A stretch of DNA of 64,000 bases from Streptomyces sp. SAJ15 (GCF_007595705.1 NZ_NISY01000001.1:620001-684000), one strand, 5' to 3'. Positions 37,093 to 45,463 are shown, counted from the first letter of the stretch. Notes: generated by a model from the sequence alone, not told the origin. Translations and numbers: made by a program.

Positions 37093-38232
37093 GTGCACGT
37101 GCCCGCAGTCCCCGCCCGCGTCTCCGACCGGCTTCCGGTCTTCCCCTGGGACCGGCTCGAACCGTACAAGGCGACCGCCGCGGCGCACCCTGACGGCATC
37201 GTGGACCTGTCGGTCGGCACCCCGGTCGACCCGGTCCCGGCGCTGATCCGCGAGGCGCTGGCGGGTGCCGCGGACTCCCCGGGCTATCCCACGGTGTGGG
37301 GCACCCCCGCGCTGCGCGACGCGCTCGCCGGCTGGGTGGAGCGGCGCCTCGGCGCCACGGCGGTGTCGCACGCCAACGTGCTGCCGGTGGTCGGCTCCAA
37401 GGAACTGGTCGCCTCGCTCCCCACCCAGCTGGGCCTGGGCCCCGGCGACCGGGTCGCCTTCCCTCGGCTGGCCTACCCGACGTACGAGGTGGGCGCCCGA
37501 CTCGTGGGCGCGGAGCCGGTGGTCTACGACGCCGGGACCTTCGCGGCCGGCGCCGCGGGGATCGAGCTGGACCCGACCGGGCTGCGGCTGCTGTGGCTGA
37601 ACTCGCCCTCGAACCCCACCGGCCGGGTGCTGGGCAAGGACGAGCTGCGGGCGGCGGTCGGCTGGGCGCGTGAGCACGGCGTGCTGCTGGTCAGCGACGA
37701 GTGCTACCTGGAGCTGGGCTGGGAGGCCGAGCCGGTCTCCGTGCTGCACCCGGAGGTGTGCGGCGGCGACTTCACGGGCCTGATCGCGGTCCACTCGCTG
37801 TCCAAGCGCTCCAACCTCGCCGGCTACCGCGCGGCCTTCCTCGCGGGCGACGCGGAGGTTCTCGGCGAGCTGCTGCGGCTGCGCAAGCACGGCGGGCTGA
37901 TGGTCCCCGCCCCGGTGCAGGCCGCGACGGTGGCGGCGCTCGGCGACGACACCCACGTCGCCGAGCAGCGCGAGCGCTACGCCCGCCGCCGGTCGGCGCT
38001 GCGCGCGGCGCTGGAGGGGTACGGGTTCCGCATCGAGCACAGCGAGGCGTCGCTCTATCTGTGGGCGAGCCGCGACGAGCCCTGCTGGGACACCGTGGGC
38101 GCCCTCGCCGAGCTGGGCATCCTGGTCGCCCCCGGCGACTTCTACGGCACGGCGGGCGCGCGGAACGTCCGGGTCGCCTTCACGGCGACGGACGAGCGGG
38201 TCGAGGCCGCGGTGCGCCGACTGGCGGGCTGA
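37093..38232 (+). CDS. dapC: Succinyldiaminopimelate transaminase DapC
   Basis: A 379-residue fold type I PLP aminotransferase. Lys238 in HSLSKRSN is the Schiff-base lysine; WLNSPSNPTG, SDECYLELGW and the C-terminal arginine region fit class I/II enzymes. It converts N-succinyl-2-amino-6-ketopimelate to succinyl-diaminopimelate in lysine and cell-wall precursor synthesis. GTG at 37093; a GTG at 37099 is equally possible. Linkage to fdxA is conserved in actinobacteria, supporting dapC over other aminotransferases. Confidence 0.9.
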   Translation: MHVPAVPARVSDRLPVFPWDRLEPYKATAAAHPDGIVDLSVGTPVDPVPALIREALAGAADSPGYPTVWGTPALRDALAGWVERRLGATAVSHANVLPVVGSKELVASLPTQLGLGPGDRVAFPRLAYPTYEVGARLVGAEPVVYDAGTFAAGAAGIELDPTGLRLLWLNSPSNPTGRVLGKDELRAAVGWAREHGVLLVSDECYLELGWEAEPVSVLHPEVCGGDFTGLIAVHSLSKRSNLAGYRAAFLAGDAEVLGELLRLRKHGGLMVPAPVQAATVAALGDDTHVAEQRERYARRRSALRAALEGYGFRIEHSEASLYLWASRDEPCWDTVGALAELGILVAPGDFYGTAGARNVRVAFTATDERVEAAVRRLAG

Positions 38233-38291
38233 CGGCCGCTGCGGCGACCCGCGACGAGGGCGCCGTCCGCCCGACGGACGTGCGCGGACAA

Positions 38292-38335
38292 CACGAAGGG
38301 GCCCGGGGAGCGTGTGCTTCCCGGGCCCCTTCGTG
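38292..38335. terminator. Bidirectional terminator after dapC
   Basis: A perfect 16-bp stem: CACGAAGGGGCCCGGG (38292-38307) with its complement (38320-38335), and a 12-base loop. It separates dapC (+) from the convergent secreted-protein gene (-). Confidence 0.85.
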
Positions 38336-38384
38336 ACGGGACGCCGCGTACGCGCCGCCGGGGGCGGCGGTGTCTGCCGCGGGG

Positions 38385-38687
38385 TCAGCCGAGCGCGCGG
38401 GTCGCGGCGTCGAGCGGCACCGCGTCGGTGGAGATGCTGTCGGAGACGACCTTGCCGGCGGCCTTGCCCGCGGCGGGCAGCGTCTTGCCCAGCGCCTGGC
38501 CGCCGGCCGCGGCGGCGCCCTTGGCGACCTCGGTGGTGTCGGGGGCCTGCGCCGAGTTCAGCCCACCCAGCCCGGTCTGCGGCATCTCAGCGGCGTTCGC
38601 GGCGCCGACGGCGCCCACGAGGGGGGCGGCACCCGCGGCGACCAGCAGCGCGGCTCGGGCGATCCGACGCGAGAGGGGGAGGGACAT
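38385..38687 (-). CDS. Small secreted protein
   Basis: A 100-residue protein with an N-terminal signal peptide (SRRIARAALLVAAGAAPLVG, likely cut after ANA at about residue 33). The mature part is Ala/Gly/Lys-rich with no recognised domain. The ATG at 38687 follows AAAGGAG. It is preceded by a long upstream region with direct repeats. Function unknown. Confidence 0.75.
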   Translation of the reverse strand: MSLPLSRRIARAALLVAAGAAPLVGAVGAANAAEMPQTGLGGLNSAQAPDTTEVAKGAAAAGGQALGKTLPAAGKAAGKVVSDSISTDAVPLDAATRALG

Positions 38688-39049
38688 GATGCTCCTTTGA
38701 CGGAGGGACGTTGGCATGCGCCGTATCGGCATCTGCCGTACCGGTCGGGCGGTGTGCCGCACCGGTCGGGCATGCGCCGTATCGGCGTGTTCGCTGTCCG
38801 GCGGCCGGACGCAGTGAATACCGCTCGACGGTCCCGAAAGTTGCGGTGAACAGCAGTAAAGAATTGGCAATGCATCGCATTATCCGCTTCGGGGCAAAAC
38901 GGGCGATTCCCGGGTAGTGAATTGCCTTTGAAGAAACGTCTTTCCGCCCTGTCGGCTGGGGAGCGCCATGATCGGTCGATATCGCCCTCGACCATCACCC
39001 CGCGTCAGCGACGCGTTCCCCGTACACCTCTGACGGGTGATGCGCCGCA
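38688..39049. other. Upstream region of the small secreted-protein gene
   Basis: No gene is seen. The first 100 bases hold direct repeats (listed separately). The AT-richer part at about 38820-38935 probably contains the minus-strand promoter. I looked for a known riboswitch and found none I could support. Confidence 0.5.
38715..38790. repeat. Direct repeat pair upstream of secreted-protein gene
   Basis: GGCATGCGCCGTATCGGC-like sequence occurs twice (38713-38730 and 38769-38786), separated by related ACCGGTCGGGC blocks that are also duplicated. They lie in the probable 5' leader of the minus-strand gene. Confidence 0.6.
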
Positions 39050-39958
39050 CTATTGCGCGAGCGTGATCCGTACCTCGGAACCGGAATTCTCCCCGGACTT
39101 CCGCCAGCCCTTGTCGGATTTCGCGGCCGACCACACGAGGTCCCCGTACGAGACGCGTTCGATGCGCAGCCCGGCCGAGTGGGCCACCGCCCAGTGCGCC
39201 AGCTCCCAGCCCCGGCGCCGCGGCTCGTCCCCGGCCTCGACCCGCACCGGCAGCACGATCTCCGCCTTCGACGAGCCCTCCGGCACACCCCTGCCGGAGC
39301 CTCCGCCCGGCAGCACGCCCGCGCCGAATTCCCGCTTCAGCTCGGCCCGCACCCGGACCGGATCGCCGGGCGTCCCGTCATCCGGCGGCCCCGGGCAGGT
39401 GAACGCGCCCGGCGTCCGCCCGGTGAGCACATCGGTGAGGACCACCGCTTCCGTCTCGTGCTTCGCGTACGCCTGCGGAAAACCGCTGCGCTGTACCCGC
39501 TGCGCGGCGACGGTCAGCGGCAGCCGCGAATACCCGGGAACCTTGACCAACTGGTCGTAGAACGCGCCTGCGGAATACACGGGATCGAGAATCTGCTTTT
39601 CCGAGCCCCAGCCCTGAGAAGGGCGTTGCTGGAAGAGACCCAGCGAATCCCGGTCGCCGCGCTGGATGTTGCGCAGCCCCGACTCCTGCAGCGCGGTGGC
39701 CAACGCGATGGTCACCGCCCGCTCCGGCAGCCCGCGCGCGGCGGCCACCGCCTCGATCGTCGCGGCGTTCACCGCCTGCTCGGGATCGATCGCGACGGTC
39801 TCGCCCTCGGTGCGCGCGACGCAGCGCGGCGGACCCGAGCCGCCCGACAGCAGGTGCGCCACCAGGTAGCCGGCCAGCGCCAGCAGCACGGCACAGGCCA
39901 CCCCGGCACGCAGCAGGCGGGCGCGGCTGGTGAGGATGGCAGGGGGCACGCGGCACAC
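39050..39958 (-). CDS. Membrane-anchored protein with lysozyme-like region
   Basis: A 302-residue protein with one N-terminal membrane helix (about 18-38) and an exported remainder. The segment ALQESGLRNI ... DSLGLFQQRPSQGWG resembles the Glu-containing ES and GLFQ motifs of lytic transglycosylase/lysozyme-like folds, which suggests peptidoglycan binding or cleavage. The C-terminal third is unrecognised. GTG at 39958, weakly supported; a GTG at 39949 is in frame. It is divergent from dapE with only 59 bases between. Confidence 0.75.
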   Translation of the reverse strand: MCRVPPAILTSRARLLRAGVACAVLLALAGYLVAHLLSGGSGPPRCVARTEGETVAIDPEQAVNAATIEAVAAARGLPERAVTIALATALQESGLRNIQRGDRDSLGLFQQRPSQGWGSEKQILDPVYSAGAFYDQLVKVPGYSRLPLTVAAQRVQRSGFPQAYAKHETEAVVLTDVLTGRTPGAFTCPGPPDDGTPGDPVRVRAELKREFGAGVLPGGGSGRGVPEGSSKAEIVLPVRVEAGDEPRRRGWELAHWAVAHSAGLRIERVSYGDLVWSAAKSDKGWRKSGENSGSEVRITLAQ

Positions 39959-40004
39959 GTTACTGGAGTGACGAGCGACCCCGACCGCCCAGGCACCGAC
40001 GGGC

Positions 40005-40010
40005 TAGGGT
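40005..40010 (+). promoter_or_regulatory. -10 element for leaderless dapE transcript
   Basis: TAGGGT ends seven bases before the dapE ATG. No ribosome binding site is present, fitting a leaderless transcript. Confidence 0.4.
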
Positions 40011-40017
40011 CGCAGCC

Positions 40018-41166
40018 ATGGAGCATCCCGAACGCGACGCCGCCGACCCCACCCCCGACGCCACCGCCGAGCCGGGCTCCGGGCCCACCGCCCACCCGCC
40101 GCTCGACCTCGGCGTGGACGCCGCCGAGCTGACCGCCCGGCTCGTCGACTTCCCCTCCGTCAGCGGACAGGAGGGCCCGCTGGCCGACGCCATCGAGCAG
40201 GCCCTGCGCGCCCTGCCGCACCTCACCGTCGACCGGCACGGGAACAACGTCGTCGCCCGCACCCGGCTGGGCCGCGCCGAGCGCGTCATCCTGGCCGGGC
40301 ACATCGACACCGTGCCGATCGCCGACAACGTCCCCTCCCGGCTCGACGAGAACGGGGTGCTCTGGGGATGCGGCACCAGCGACATGAAGTCGGGCGTCGC
40401 CGTGCAGCTGCGCATCGCCGCCACCGTGCCCGCGCCCAACCGCGACCTGACCTTCGTCTTCTACGACAACGAAGAGGTCGCCGCGCACCTCAACGGGCTG
40501 GGCCACGTGGCCGAGGCCCACCCCGACTGGCTGACCGGCGACTTCGCGGTGCTCCTGGAGCCTTCCGACGCCCAGGTCGAGGGCGGCTGCCAGGGCACCC
40601 TGCGGGTGCTGCTGCGCACGGCGGGCGAGCGGGCCCACTCCGCGCGCGGCTGGATGGGCTCCAACGCCATCCACTCCGCCGCCCCCATCCTGGCCCGACT
40701 CGCCTCCTACGAGCCGCGCCGGGTGCTCATCGACGGCCTGGAGTACCGCGAGGGACTCAACGCCGTGCACATCGAGGGCGGGGTGGCCGGCAACGTCATC
40801 CCGGACGCCTGCACGGTGACGGTCAACTTCCGCTACGCCCCCGACCGGAGCGCGGAGGAGGCGATCACCCATGTGCGCGAGGTCTTCGCGGACTGCCCGA
40901 TCGCCGAGTTCGTCGTGGACGACCACTCCGGCGCCGCCCTGCCGGGCCTCGGCCACCCGGCCGCGGTCGACTTCATGGCCGCGGTGGGCGGCACCGCGCG
41001 GCCCAAGTTCGGCTGGACCGACGTCTCCCGCTTCGGCGACCTCGGCGTGCCCGCGGTCAACTACGGCCCCGGCGACGCGCTCTACGCCCACAAGCGCGAT
41101 GAGCACGTCGTCGCCGAGCGCATCCTCCACTGCGAAGAGCGGCTGCGGGCCTGGCTGTCGGCGTAG
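40018..41166 (+). CDS. dapE: Succinyl-diaminopimelate desuccinylase DapE
   Basis: A 382-residue M20 metallopeptidase-fold enzyme that hydrolyses N-succinyl-LL-diaminopimelate to succinate and LL-DAP, two steps from meso-DAP. GHIDTVP and GTSDMKSG carry metal-binding His and Asp, NEEVA the catalytic and metal Glu, LEPSD a further ligand, and YAHKRDEHV the C-terminal His. The first 35 residues are a Pro/Ala-rich extension before the usual start of the fold. The ATG at 40018 is likely leaderless. Confidence 0.94.
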   Translation: MEHPERDAADPTPDATAEPGSGPTAHPPLDLGVDAAELTARLVDFPSVSGQEGPLADAIEQALRALPHLTVDRHGNNVVARTRLGRAERVILAGHIDTVPIADNVPSRLDENGVLWGCGTSDMKSGVAVQLRIAATVPAPNRDLTFVFYDNEEVAAHLNGLGHVAEAHPDWLTGDFAVLLEPSDAQVEGGCQGTLRVLLRTAGERAHSARGWMGSNAIHSAAPILARLASYEPRRVLIDGLEYREGLNAVHIEGGVAGNVIPDACTVTVNFRYAPDRSAEEAITHVREVFADCPIAEFVVDDHSGAALPGLGHPAAVDFMAAVGGTARPKFGWTDVSRFGDLGVPAVNYGPGDALYAHKRDEHVVAERILHCEERLRAWLSA

Positions 41167-41267
41167 TCGTCGCGGGCCGACGCCCGCGCGCCCGGACCCG
41201 CCCCGGCCGCTAGGTGAAGGGGCGTCGGCCGAAGGATCTCGTAAGGGGGCGGCCCGGGAGAATTCCC

Positions 41268-41295
41268 TTGTCCTTCATCGGCGGGGGCCTACGCT
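41268..41295 (+). promoter_or_regulatory. Promoter of the LOG-type gene
   Basis: TTGTCC (41268-41273), 16-base spacer, TACGCT (41290-41295). Transcription would start near 41302, giving a leader of about 50 nt dominated by the hairpin at 41307-41330. Confidence 0.55.
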
Positions 41296-41306
41296 GAACC
41301 AAAGAT

Positions 41307-41330
41307 CCTCCCCGTCCACGGACGGGGAGG
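41307..41330 (+). promoter_or_regulatory. Leader hairpin before the LOG-type gene
   Basis: CCTCCCCGTC and GACGGGGAGG form a 10-bp perfect stem with a CACG loop between the promoter and the GGAGGGAG ribosome binding site of the gene at 41352. It could affect RNA stability or translation. Confidence 0.5.
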
Positions 41331-41351
41331 AGCGAGCGGAGGGAGCACCCC

Positions 41352-42101
41352 ATGGGCAACGCCGAGGACGAGCGGACGCTGCACGAGCAGCGGCTGGGCC
41401 CGATCGTGCGCCGTCGGGACCAGGTGCAGCCGGGCACGACCGACCAGCATCTGCTGGACACCCAGCCGACCACCAACTGGGTGCACGAGGACCCGTTCCG
41501 GGTGCTGCGCATCCAGTCGGAGTTCGTGGAGGGCTTCGGGGCGCTCGCCGAACTGGGCCGCGCCATCAGCGTCTTCGGATCCGCCCGCACCCCCAGGGAC
41601 GCGCCCGAGTACCAGGCCGGGGTGCGCATCGGCCGGGCGCTGGCCGAGGCCGGCTTCGCGGTGATCACCGGCGGTGGCCCCGGCGCCATGGAGGCCGCCA
41701 ACAAGGGCGCCTGCGAGGCGGGCGGCGTCTCCGTCGGCCTCGGCATCGAGCTCCCCTTCGAGCAGGGCCTCAACCCGTACGTCGACATCGGCGTCAACTT
41801 CCGCTACTTCTTCGTCCGCAAGACGATGTTCGTGAAGTACGCCCAGGGCTTCGTCGTGCTCCCCGGCGGGCTGGGCACCCTCGACGAGCTCTTCGAGGCG
41901 CTCACCCTCGTGCAGACCAAGAAGGTCACCCGCTTCCCGATCGTCCTCTTCGGCAGCGACTACTGGCAGGGCCTGGTGGGCTGGCTGCGGGGCACCCTGG
42001 TGGCCCAGGGCAAGGCGTCCACGGCGGACCTGGAGCTCTTCCACATCACCGACGACGTGGAGGAGGCGGTGGCGCTGATGACGAAGGAGATCGGCATCTG
42101 A
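41352..42101 (+). CDS. TIGR00730 Rossmann-fold protein (LOG/nucleotide phosphoribohydrolase type)
   Basis: A 249-residue protein with the two family motifs, GGGPGAMEAANKGA and PGGLGTLDELFEAL. Family members hydrolyse the N-glycosidic bond of nucleoside 5'-monophosphates, including cytokinin ribotides. An N-terminal extension of about 65 residues precedes the fold. GGAGGGAG lies before the ATG. It is conserved next to dapE and the folP2-type gene in actinobacteria. Confidence 0.92.
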   Translation: MGNAEDERTLHEQRLGPIVRRRDQVQPGTTDQHLLDTQPTTNWVHEDPFRVLRIQSEFVEGFGALAELGRAISVFGSARTPRDAPEYQAGVRIGRALAEAGFAVITGGGPGAMEAANKGACEAGGVSVGLGIELPFEQGLNPYVDIGVNFRYFFVRKTMFVKYAQGFVVLPGGLGTLDELFEALTLVQTKKVTRFPIVLFGSDYWQGLVGWLRGTLVAQGKASTADLELFHITDDVEEAVALMTKEIGI

Positions 42102-42106
42102 GGCGT

Positions 42107-42150
42107 CGGACGGCGGGCGCACAGGGCGTGCCCCGGACGCCCGCCGTCCG
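42107..42150. terminator. Bidirectional terminator, LOG gene and folP2-type gene
   Basis: CGGACGGCGGGCG (42107-42119) pairs perfectly over 13 bp with CGCCCGCCGTCCG (42138-42150). It lies between convergent genes. Confidence 0.8.
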
Positions 42151-42165
42151 CGATGTCGGCGCCCG

Positions 42166-43026
42166 TCACGCCAGGCCGCGGCGGGCGACCGCCGGCGGGC
42201 GGTGGCCCGCGATGGCGGAGACCATGTCCAGCACCTGCCGCGTCTCGGCCACCTCGTGCACGCGGTAGACACGGGCGCCCAGCCAGGCCGACACCGCGGT
42301 CGTCGCCAGGGTGCCCAGCAGCCGCTCCTTGACCGGCCGGTCGAGGCTCTCGCCGACGAAGTCCTTGTTGGACAGCGACACCAGCACCGGCCAGCCGGTC
42401 GCCGCCATCTCGTCCAGCCGCCGGGTCGCCTCCAGGGAGTGGCGGGTGTTCTTCCCGAAGTCGTGGCCCGGGTCGATCAGGATGGCGTCCCGGCGCACCC
42501 CGAGCGCCGCGGCGCGCTCCGCCAGCCCGACCGTGACCTTCAGGATGTCCGCCATGACGTCGTCGTACGCGGTCCGGTGCGGCCGGGTGCGCGGCTCCAC
42601 CCCGCCCGCGTGCGTGCAGACCAGCCCGACGTCGTAGCGCGCCGCGACCTCCGCCAGTTTGGGGTCCACCCCACCCCAGGCGTCGTTGAGCAGGTCCGCG
42701 CCCGCCTCGCAGACCGCCTCGCCGACCTCGTGCCGCCAGGTGTCGACGCTGATCACCACGTCCGGGTGGCGCCGGCGCACCTCGGCGACGAAGCCGACCG
42801 TCCGGCGCGCCTCCTCCGCGGCGCTCACCTCCTCGCCGGGCCCGGCCTTGACGCCTCCGATGTCGATGATCGCGGCCCCCTCCGCCACCGCCCGCTCGAC
42901 CCGGGCGAGGGCCGGCTCGTCCTGGAAGGTGGCGCCCTGGTCGTAGAAGGAATCCGGCGTCCGGTTCACGATCGCCATGATCACCTGATCGTGCTCGCCG
43001 AACTCACGCCGTCCCAGCCGCAGCAT
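42166..43026 (-). CDS. folP2: Dihydropteroate synthase-like protein, FolP2 type
   Basis: A 286-residue TIM-barrel protein of the DHPS family. The two substrate loops differ from true DHPS: loop 1 reads IVNRTPDSFYDQG instead of VNVTPDSFSDGG, and loop 2 reads DIGGVKAGPGEE instead of DIGGESTRPG, so the residues that normally close over p-aminobenzoate are missing. The M. tuberculosis protein at the same syntenic place (Rv1207) has been reported to lack DHPS activity. A role outside folate synthesis is therefore likely. The ATG at 43026 follows GAGGAG. Confidence 0.88.
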   Translation of the reverse strand: MLRLGRREFGEHDQVIMAIVNRTPDSFYDQGATFQDEPALARVERAVAEGAAIIDIGGVKAGPGEEVSAAEEARRTVGFVAEVRRRHPDVVISVDTWRHEVGEAVCEAGADLLNDAWGGVDPKLAEVAARYDVGLVCTHAGGVEPRTRPHRTAYDDVMADILKVTVGLAERAAALGVRRDAILIDPGHDFGKNTRHSLEATRRLDEMAATGWPVLVSLSNKDFVGESLDRPVKERLLGTLATTAVSAWLGARVYRVHEVAETRQVLDMVSAIAGHRPPAVARRGLA

Positions 43027-43181
43027 CCGTCGTACTCCTCGTCCTCGATCCGCAAGCGACCTTAGCCGCCTTGGACCCGCCGGACGGCCGGGGCGCTCGG
43101 TGCCGTCGTCGGCACTGTCGGCGCGGCATGGCACGATCGGTGCAGACGTGAGACGTCAGCTGATGTCGGGGAGTGGTGGTC

Positions 43182-43556
43182 GTGTTCTGGTTCTTGCTCA
43201 TCGCGCTGGTCGCGGTGGTCGGCGCGGTCACGCTCGTCGTGGTCGGCGGGGGCGAGCGCGCGGTGTTGGCCGACGCCCCGCCGGACCGGCTCGACGTACC
43301 GCTGCCCTACGACCGCCCGCTGGGCCGGGCCGACGTCGAGGCGCTGCGGCTGCCGATGACCGTGCGGGGCTACCGCATGGCCGACGTGGACGACGTCCTC
43401 GGCAGGCTCGGCGCGGAGCTCGCCGAGCGCGACGCCCGTATCGCGGAGCTGGAGATGGCGCTGGCGGGGGCGCGGGCGCTGCGCGAGTCCGGGGAGCCGA
43501 CCGATCCCCGCGACGCCGCGGAGGAGAGTGACCGGAGCGAGGGGGAGGACGCATGA
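43182..43556 (+). CDS. DivIVA-like small membrane protein
   Basis: A 124-residue protein with one N-terminal membrane helix (about 1-22), then LPMTVRGYRMADVDDVLGRLGAEL, which resembles the N-terminal lipid-binding/coiled-coil start of DivIVA, and an acidic C-terminus. The GTG at 43182 is chosen for spacing to GGGGAG; in-frame GTGs at 43173 and 43176 are possible. It overlaps tag by four bases. Location between the folP2-type gene and tag corresponds to Rv1209. Confidence 0.78.
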   Translation: MFWFLLIALVAVVGAVTLVVVGGGERAVLADAPPDRLDVPLPYDRPLGRADVEALRLPMTVRGYRMADVDDVLGRLGAELAERDARIAELEMALAGARALRESGEPTDPRDAAEESDRSEGEDA

Positions 43557-44146
43557 GCGACGGCAAGGGAGTGGTCGCCGGACCGGACGGGCTGGCGCGC
43601 TGCCCGTGGGGCCTGGAGGGCGACTCCATGGCGGACTACCGCACGTACCACGACACCGAGTGGGGCCGGCCGGTCCACGGCGACGACGCCCTCTACGAGC
43701 GGATCTGCCTGGAGGCGTTCCAGTCCGGCCTGTCCTGGCTGACCATCCTGCGACGCCGGGAGGGCTTTCGCGCGGCCTTCGCGGGCTTCGAGATCGCCAA
43801 GGTCGCGGCCTTCGCGGACGAGGACGCGGAGCGGCTGCTCGCCGACCCGGGCATCATCCGCAACCGCGCCAAGATCGCGGCGGCGATAGCCAACGCCCGG
43901 GCGGCGGCCGAACTGGCGCCGGGTGAGCTGGACGCGCTGATCTGGTCCCACGCCCCGGACCCGGACGGCCGCCCCGTCCCGCGCACCTCCGCGGACGTCC
44001 CGGCCATCACGCCGGAGTCCACCGCCCTGGCCCGGGCGCTCAAGGCCCACGGCTTCCGCTTCATCGGCCCCACCACCGCCTACGCCCTGATGCAGGCTTG
44101 CGGCCTGGTCAACGACCACCTGGCCGACTGCCACAGCCGCGCGTAG
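43553..44146 (+). CDS. tag: DNA-3-methyladenine glycosylase I
   Basis: A 197-residue base-excision repair glycosylase removing 3-methyladenine. Zinc ligands are recognisable: Cys17 and His33 (YHDTEWG) near the N-terminus, and His189 and Cys193 (DHLADCH) at the C-terminus. The family core FQSGLSWLTIL and GFRFIGPTTAYALMQA is complete. It overlaps the DivIVA-like gene (ATGA) and is convergent with the hydratase gene. Confidence 0.95.
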   Translation: MSDGKGVVAGPDGLARCPWGLEGDSMADYRTYHDTEWGRPVHGDDALYERICLEAFQSGLSWLTILRRREGFRAAFAGFEIAKVAAFADEDAERLLADPGIIRNRAKIAAAIANARAAAELAPGELDALIWSHAPDPDGRPVPRTSADVPAITPESTALARALKAHGFRFIGPTTAYALMQACGLVNDHLADCHSRA

Positions 44147-44171
44147 CCGCGGCAGTCACCTCCGGAGCGGG

Positions 44172-44975
44172 TCAGCGGCCGAGGAAGCGCGGCGTCTCCT
44201 TCTTGACGAACGCCTCGACCGCGATCCGGTGGTCCTCCGACGCCCCCGCGCGGCCCTGGAGTTCGTCCTCCTTGGCGAGGGAGTCGAGCAGCCCGTGGGC
44301 GGCCGAGTAGGCGAGGGACTCCTTGATGGCGGCGTAGGCGCCGGTGGGGCCCTCGGCCAGCCGGCGGGCGACGGCCCGAGCCTCCGCGGCCAGCTCGGCC
44401 GCGGGCACGACCCGGGCGGCGATGCCGAGGTCGAGGGCCTCCTGGGCGCTGATGCCGCGGGGGAAGAGCAGCAGATCGGCGGCGCGGGCGGGGCCGACCA
44501 GCCGTTGCAGGGTCCAGGACACCCCGGAGTCGGCGGTGAGCGCGACGCCCGCGAAGGAGGTGTTGAAGGAGGCGGTGTCGGCGACCAGGCGGTAGTCCGC
44601 GGCGAAGGCGAAGCCCGCCCCGGCGCCCGCCGCCACTCCGTTGACGGCCGCGACGACGGGCTTGGGCATGGTCGCGATCGCCGTCACGATCGGGTTGTAG
44701 TGCTCCCCTACGGTCCGCATGGTGCGGCCCTCGCCGCCCCGCTCACGGTCCTCGGCCAGCAGCCCGATGTGCTCCTTGAGGTCCTGGCCGACGCAGAACG
44801 CCCGGCCGGTGCCGGTGAGCAGCACCGCCCGGACCGCCGGATCCTCGGCCGCCTGCCGCAGGGTGTCCCGCAGCGCCTCTTTCACCTCGGTGTTCAGCGC
44901 GTTCATGGCGTCGGGACGGTTCAGCGTGATCGTCGCGAGTCCGTCGGTCAGCTCGTAGAGCACGGTGTCGGCCAT
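44172..44975 (-). CDS. Enoyl-CoA hydratase/isomerase family protein
   Basis: A 267-residue crotonase-fold protein. The oxyanion-hole regions FCVGQDLKEH and AAVNGVAAGAGAGFAFAADYR are present. The position of the usual second catalytic Glu reads SGVSWTLQRLVG, so only one of the two hydratase glutamates may be kept; an isomerase-type reaction is possible (PaaG-like). The ATG at 44975 follows GGAGAGGGA. The pathway cannot be told from context. Confidence 0.9.
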   Translation of the reverse strand: MADTVLYELTDGLATITLNRPDAMNALNTEVKEALRDTLRQAAEDPAVRAVLLTGTGRAFCVGQDLKEHIGLLAEDRERGGEGRTMRTVGEHYNPIVTAIATMPKPVVAAVNGVAAGAGAGFAFAADYRLVADTASFNTSFAGVALTADSGVSWTLQRLVGPARAADLLLFPRGISAQEALDLGIAARVVPAAELAAEARAVARRLAEGPTGAYAAIKESLAYSAAHGLLDSLAKEDELQGRAGASEDHRIAVEAFVKKETPRFLGR

Positions 44976-45295
44976 GGCGGGTCCCTCTCCGTCGGTGGGC
45001 ACGGTGGCGCTGCGGGTCAGCGCTCAGCATGCCGGAGATCACTCACGGCTACAGGTGACCCGACATGTGACCTGCGTCAAAGAACCGACCCGTCGTTCGG
45101 GCCCGGCGAACTCGGACGATCACACTCCGCTCCCCGAATTGGGTGGTTTTGCCAGAACGCGTCGTTCAGGGGTTGCCGCTCGATGTTGGTCATTGGGTCG
45201 CGCCATGCGGGATAATGACGGGGAGCAATGTGTTCGATGCCGGTGACACCTGGGTTGTCGGCTGCGATGAGCTGGTTTCAGGAAGGGGAACGAGC
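44976..45295. other. Divergent intergenic region, hydratase and DUF3117 genes
   Basis: No gene is seen. It holds the promoter at 45186-45216 for the DUF3117 gene and presumably a minus-strand promoter for the hydratase near 45050-45120. Confidence 0.5.
45186..45216 (+). promoter_or_regulatory. Promoter of the DUF3117 gene
   Basis: TTGGTC (45186-45191), 19-base spacer, GATAAT (45211-45216). The leader would be about 75 nt before the ATG at 45296. Confidence 0.45.
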
Positions 45296-45463
45296 ATGGC
45301 GGCCATGAAGCCGCGGACGGGCGATGGCCCGCTCGAGGTGACCAAGGAGGGGCGGGGCATCGTCATGCGCGTTCCGCTCGAAGGCGGCGGTCGACTCGTC
45401 GTCGAGCTGACACCGCAGGAAGCCGAAGAGCTCGGTGAGGCCCTGAAGAAGGTCGTCGGCTGA
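45296..45463 (+). CDS. DUF3117 small conserved protein
   Basis: A 55-residue protein (MAAMKPRTGDGPLEVTKEGR...) of the DUF3117 family, extremely conserved across actinobacteria, including the M. tuberculosis tag-linked copy. Predicted beta-sheet followed by a short helix. The ATG at 45296 follows AGGAAGGGG. No function is known. Confidence 0.93.
   Translation: MAAMKPRTGDGPLEVTKEGRGIVMRVPLEGGGRLVVELTPQEAEELGEALKKVVG

Noticed and set aside
38688..39049. c-di-AMP (ydaO) riboswitch in front of the secreted-protein gene
   Set aside because: Considered because such switches precede wall-lytic genes in actinobacteria, but I could not find the conserved core.
42166..43026. Canonical folate-pathway dihydropteroate synthase
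   Set aside because: Both substrate loops deviate from the consensus, and the position matches mycobacterial folP2 instead of the folate operon.
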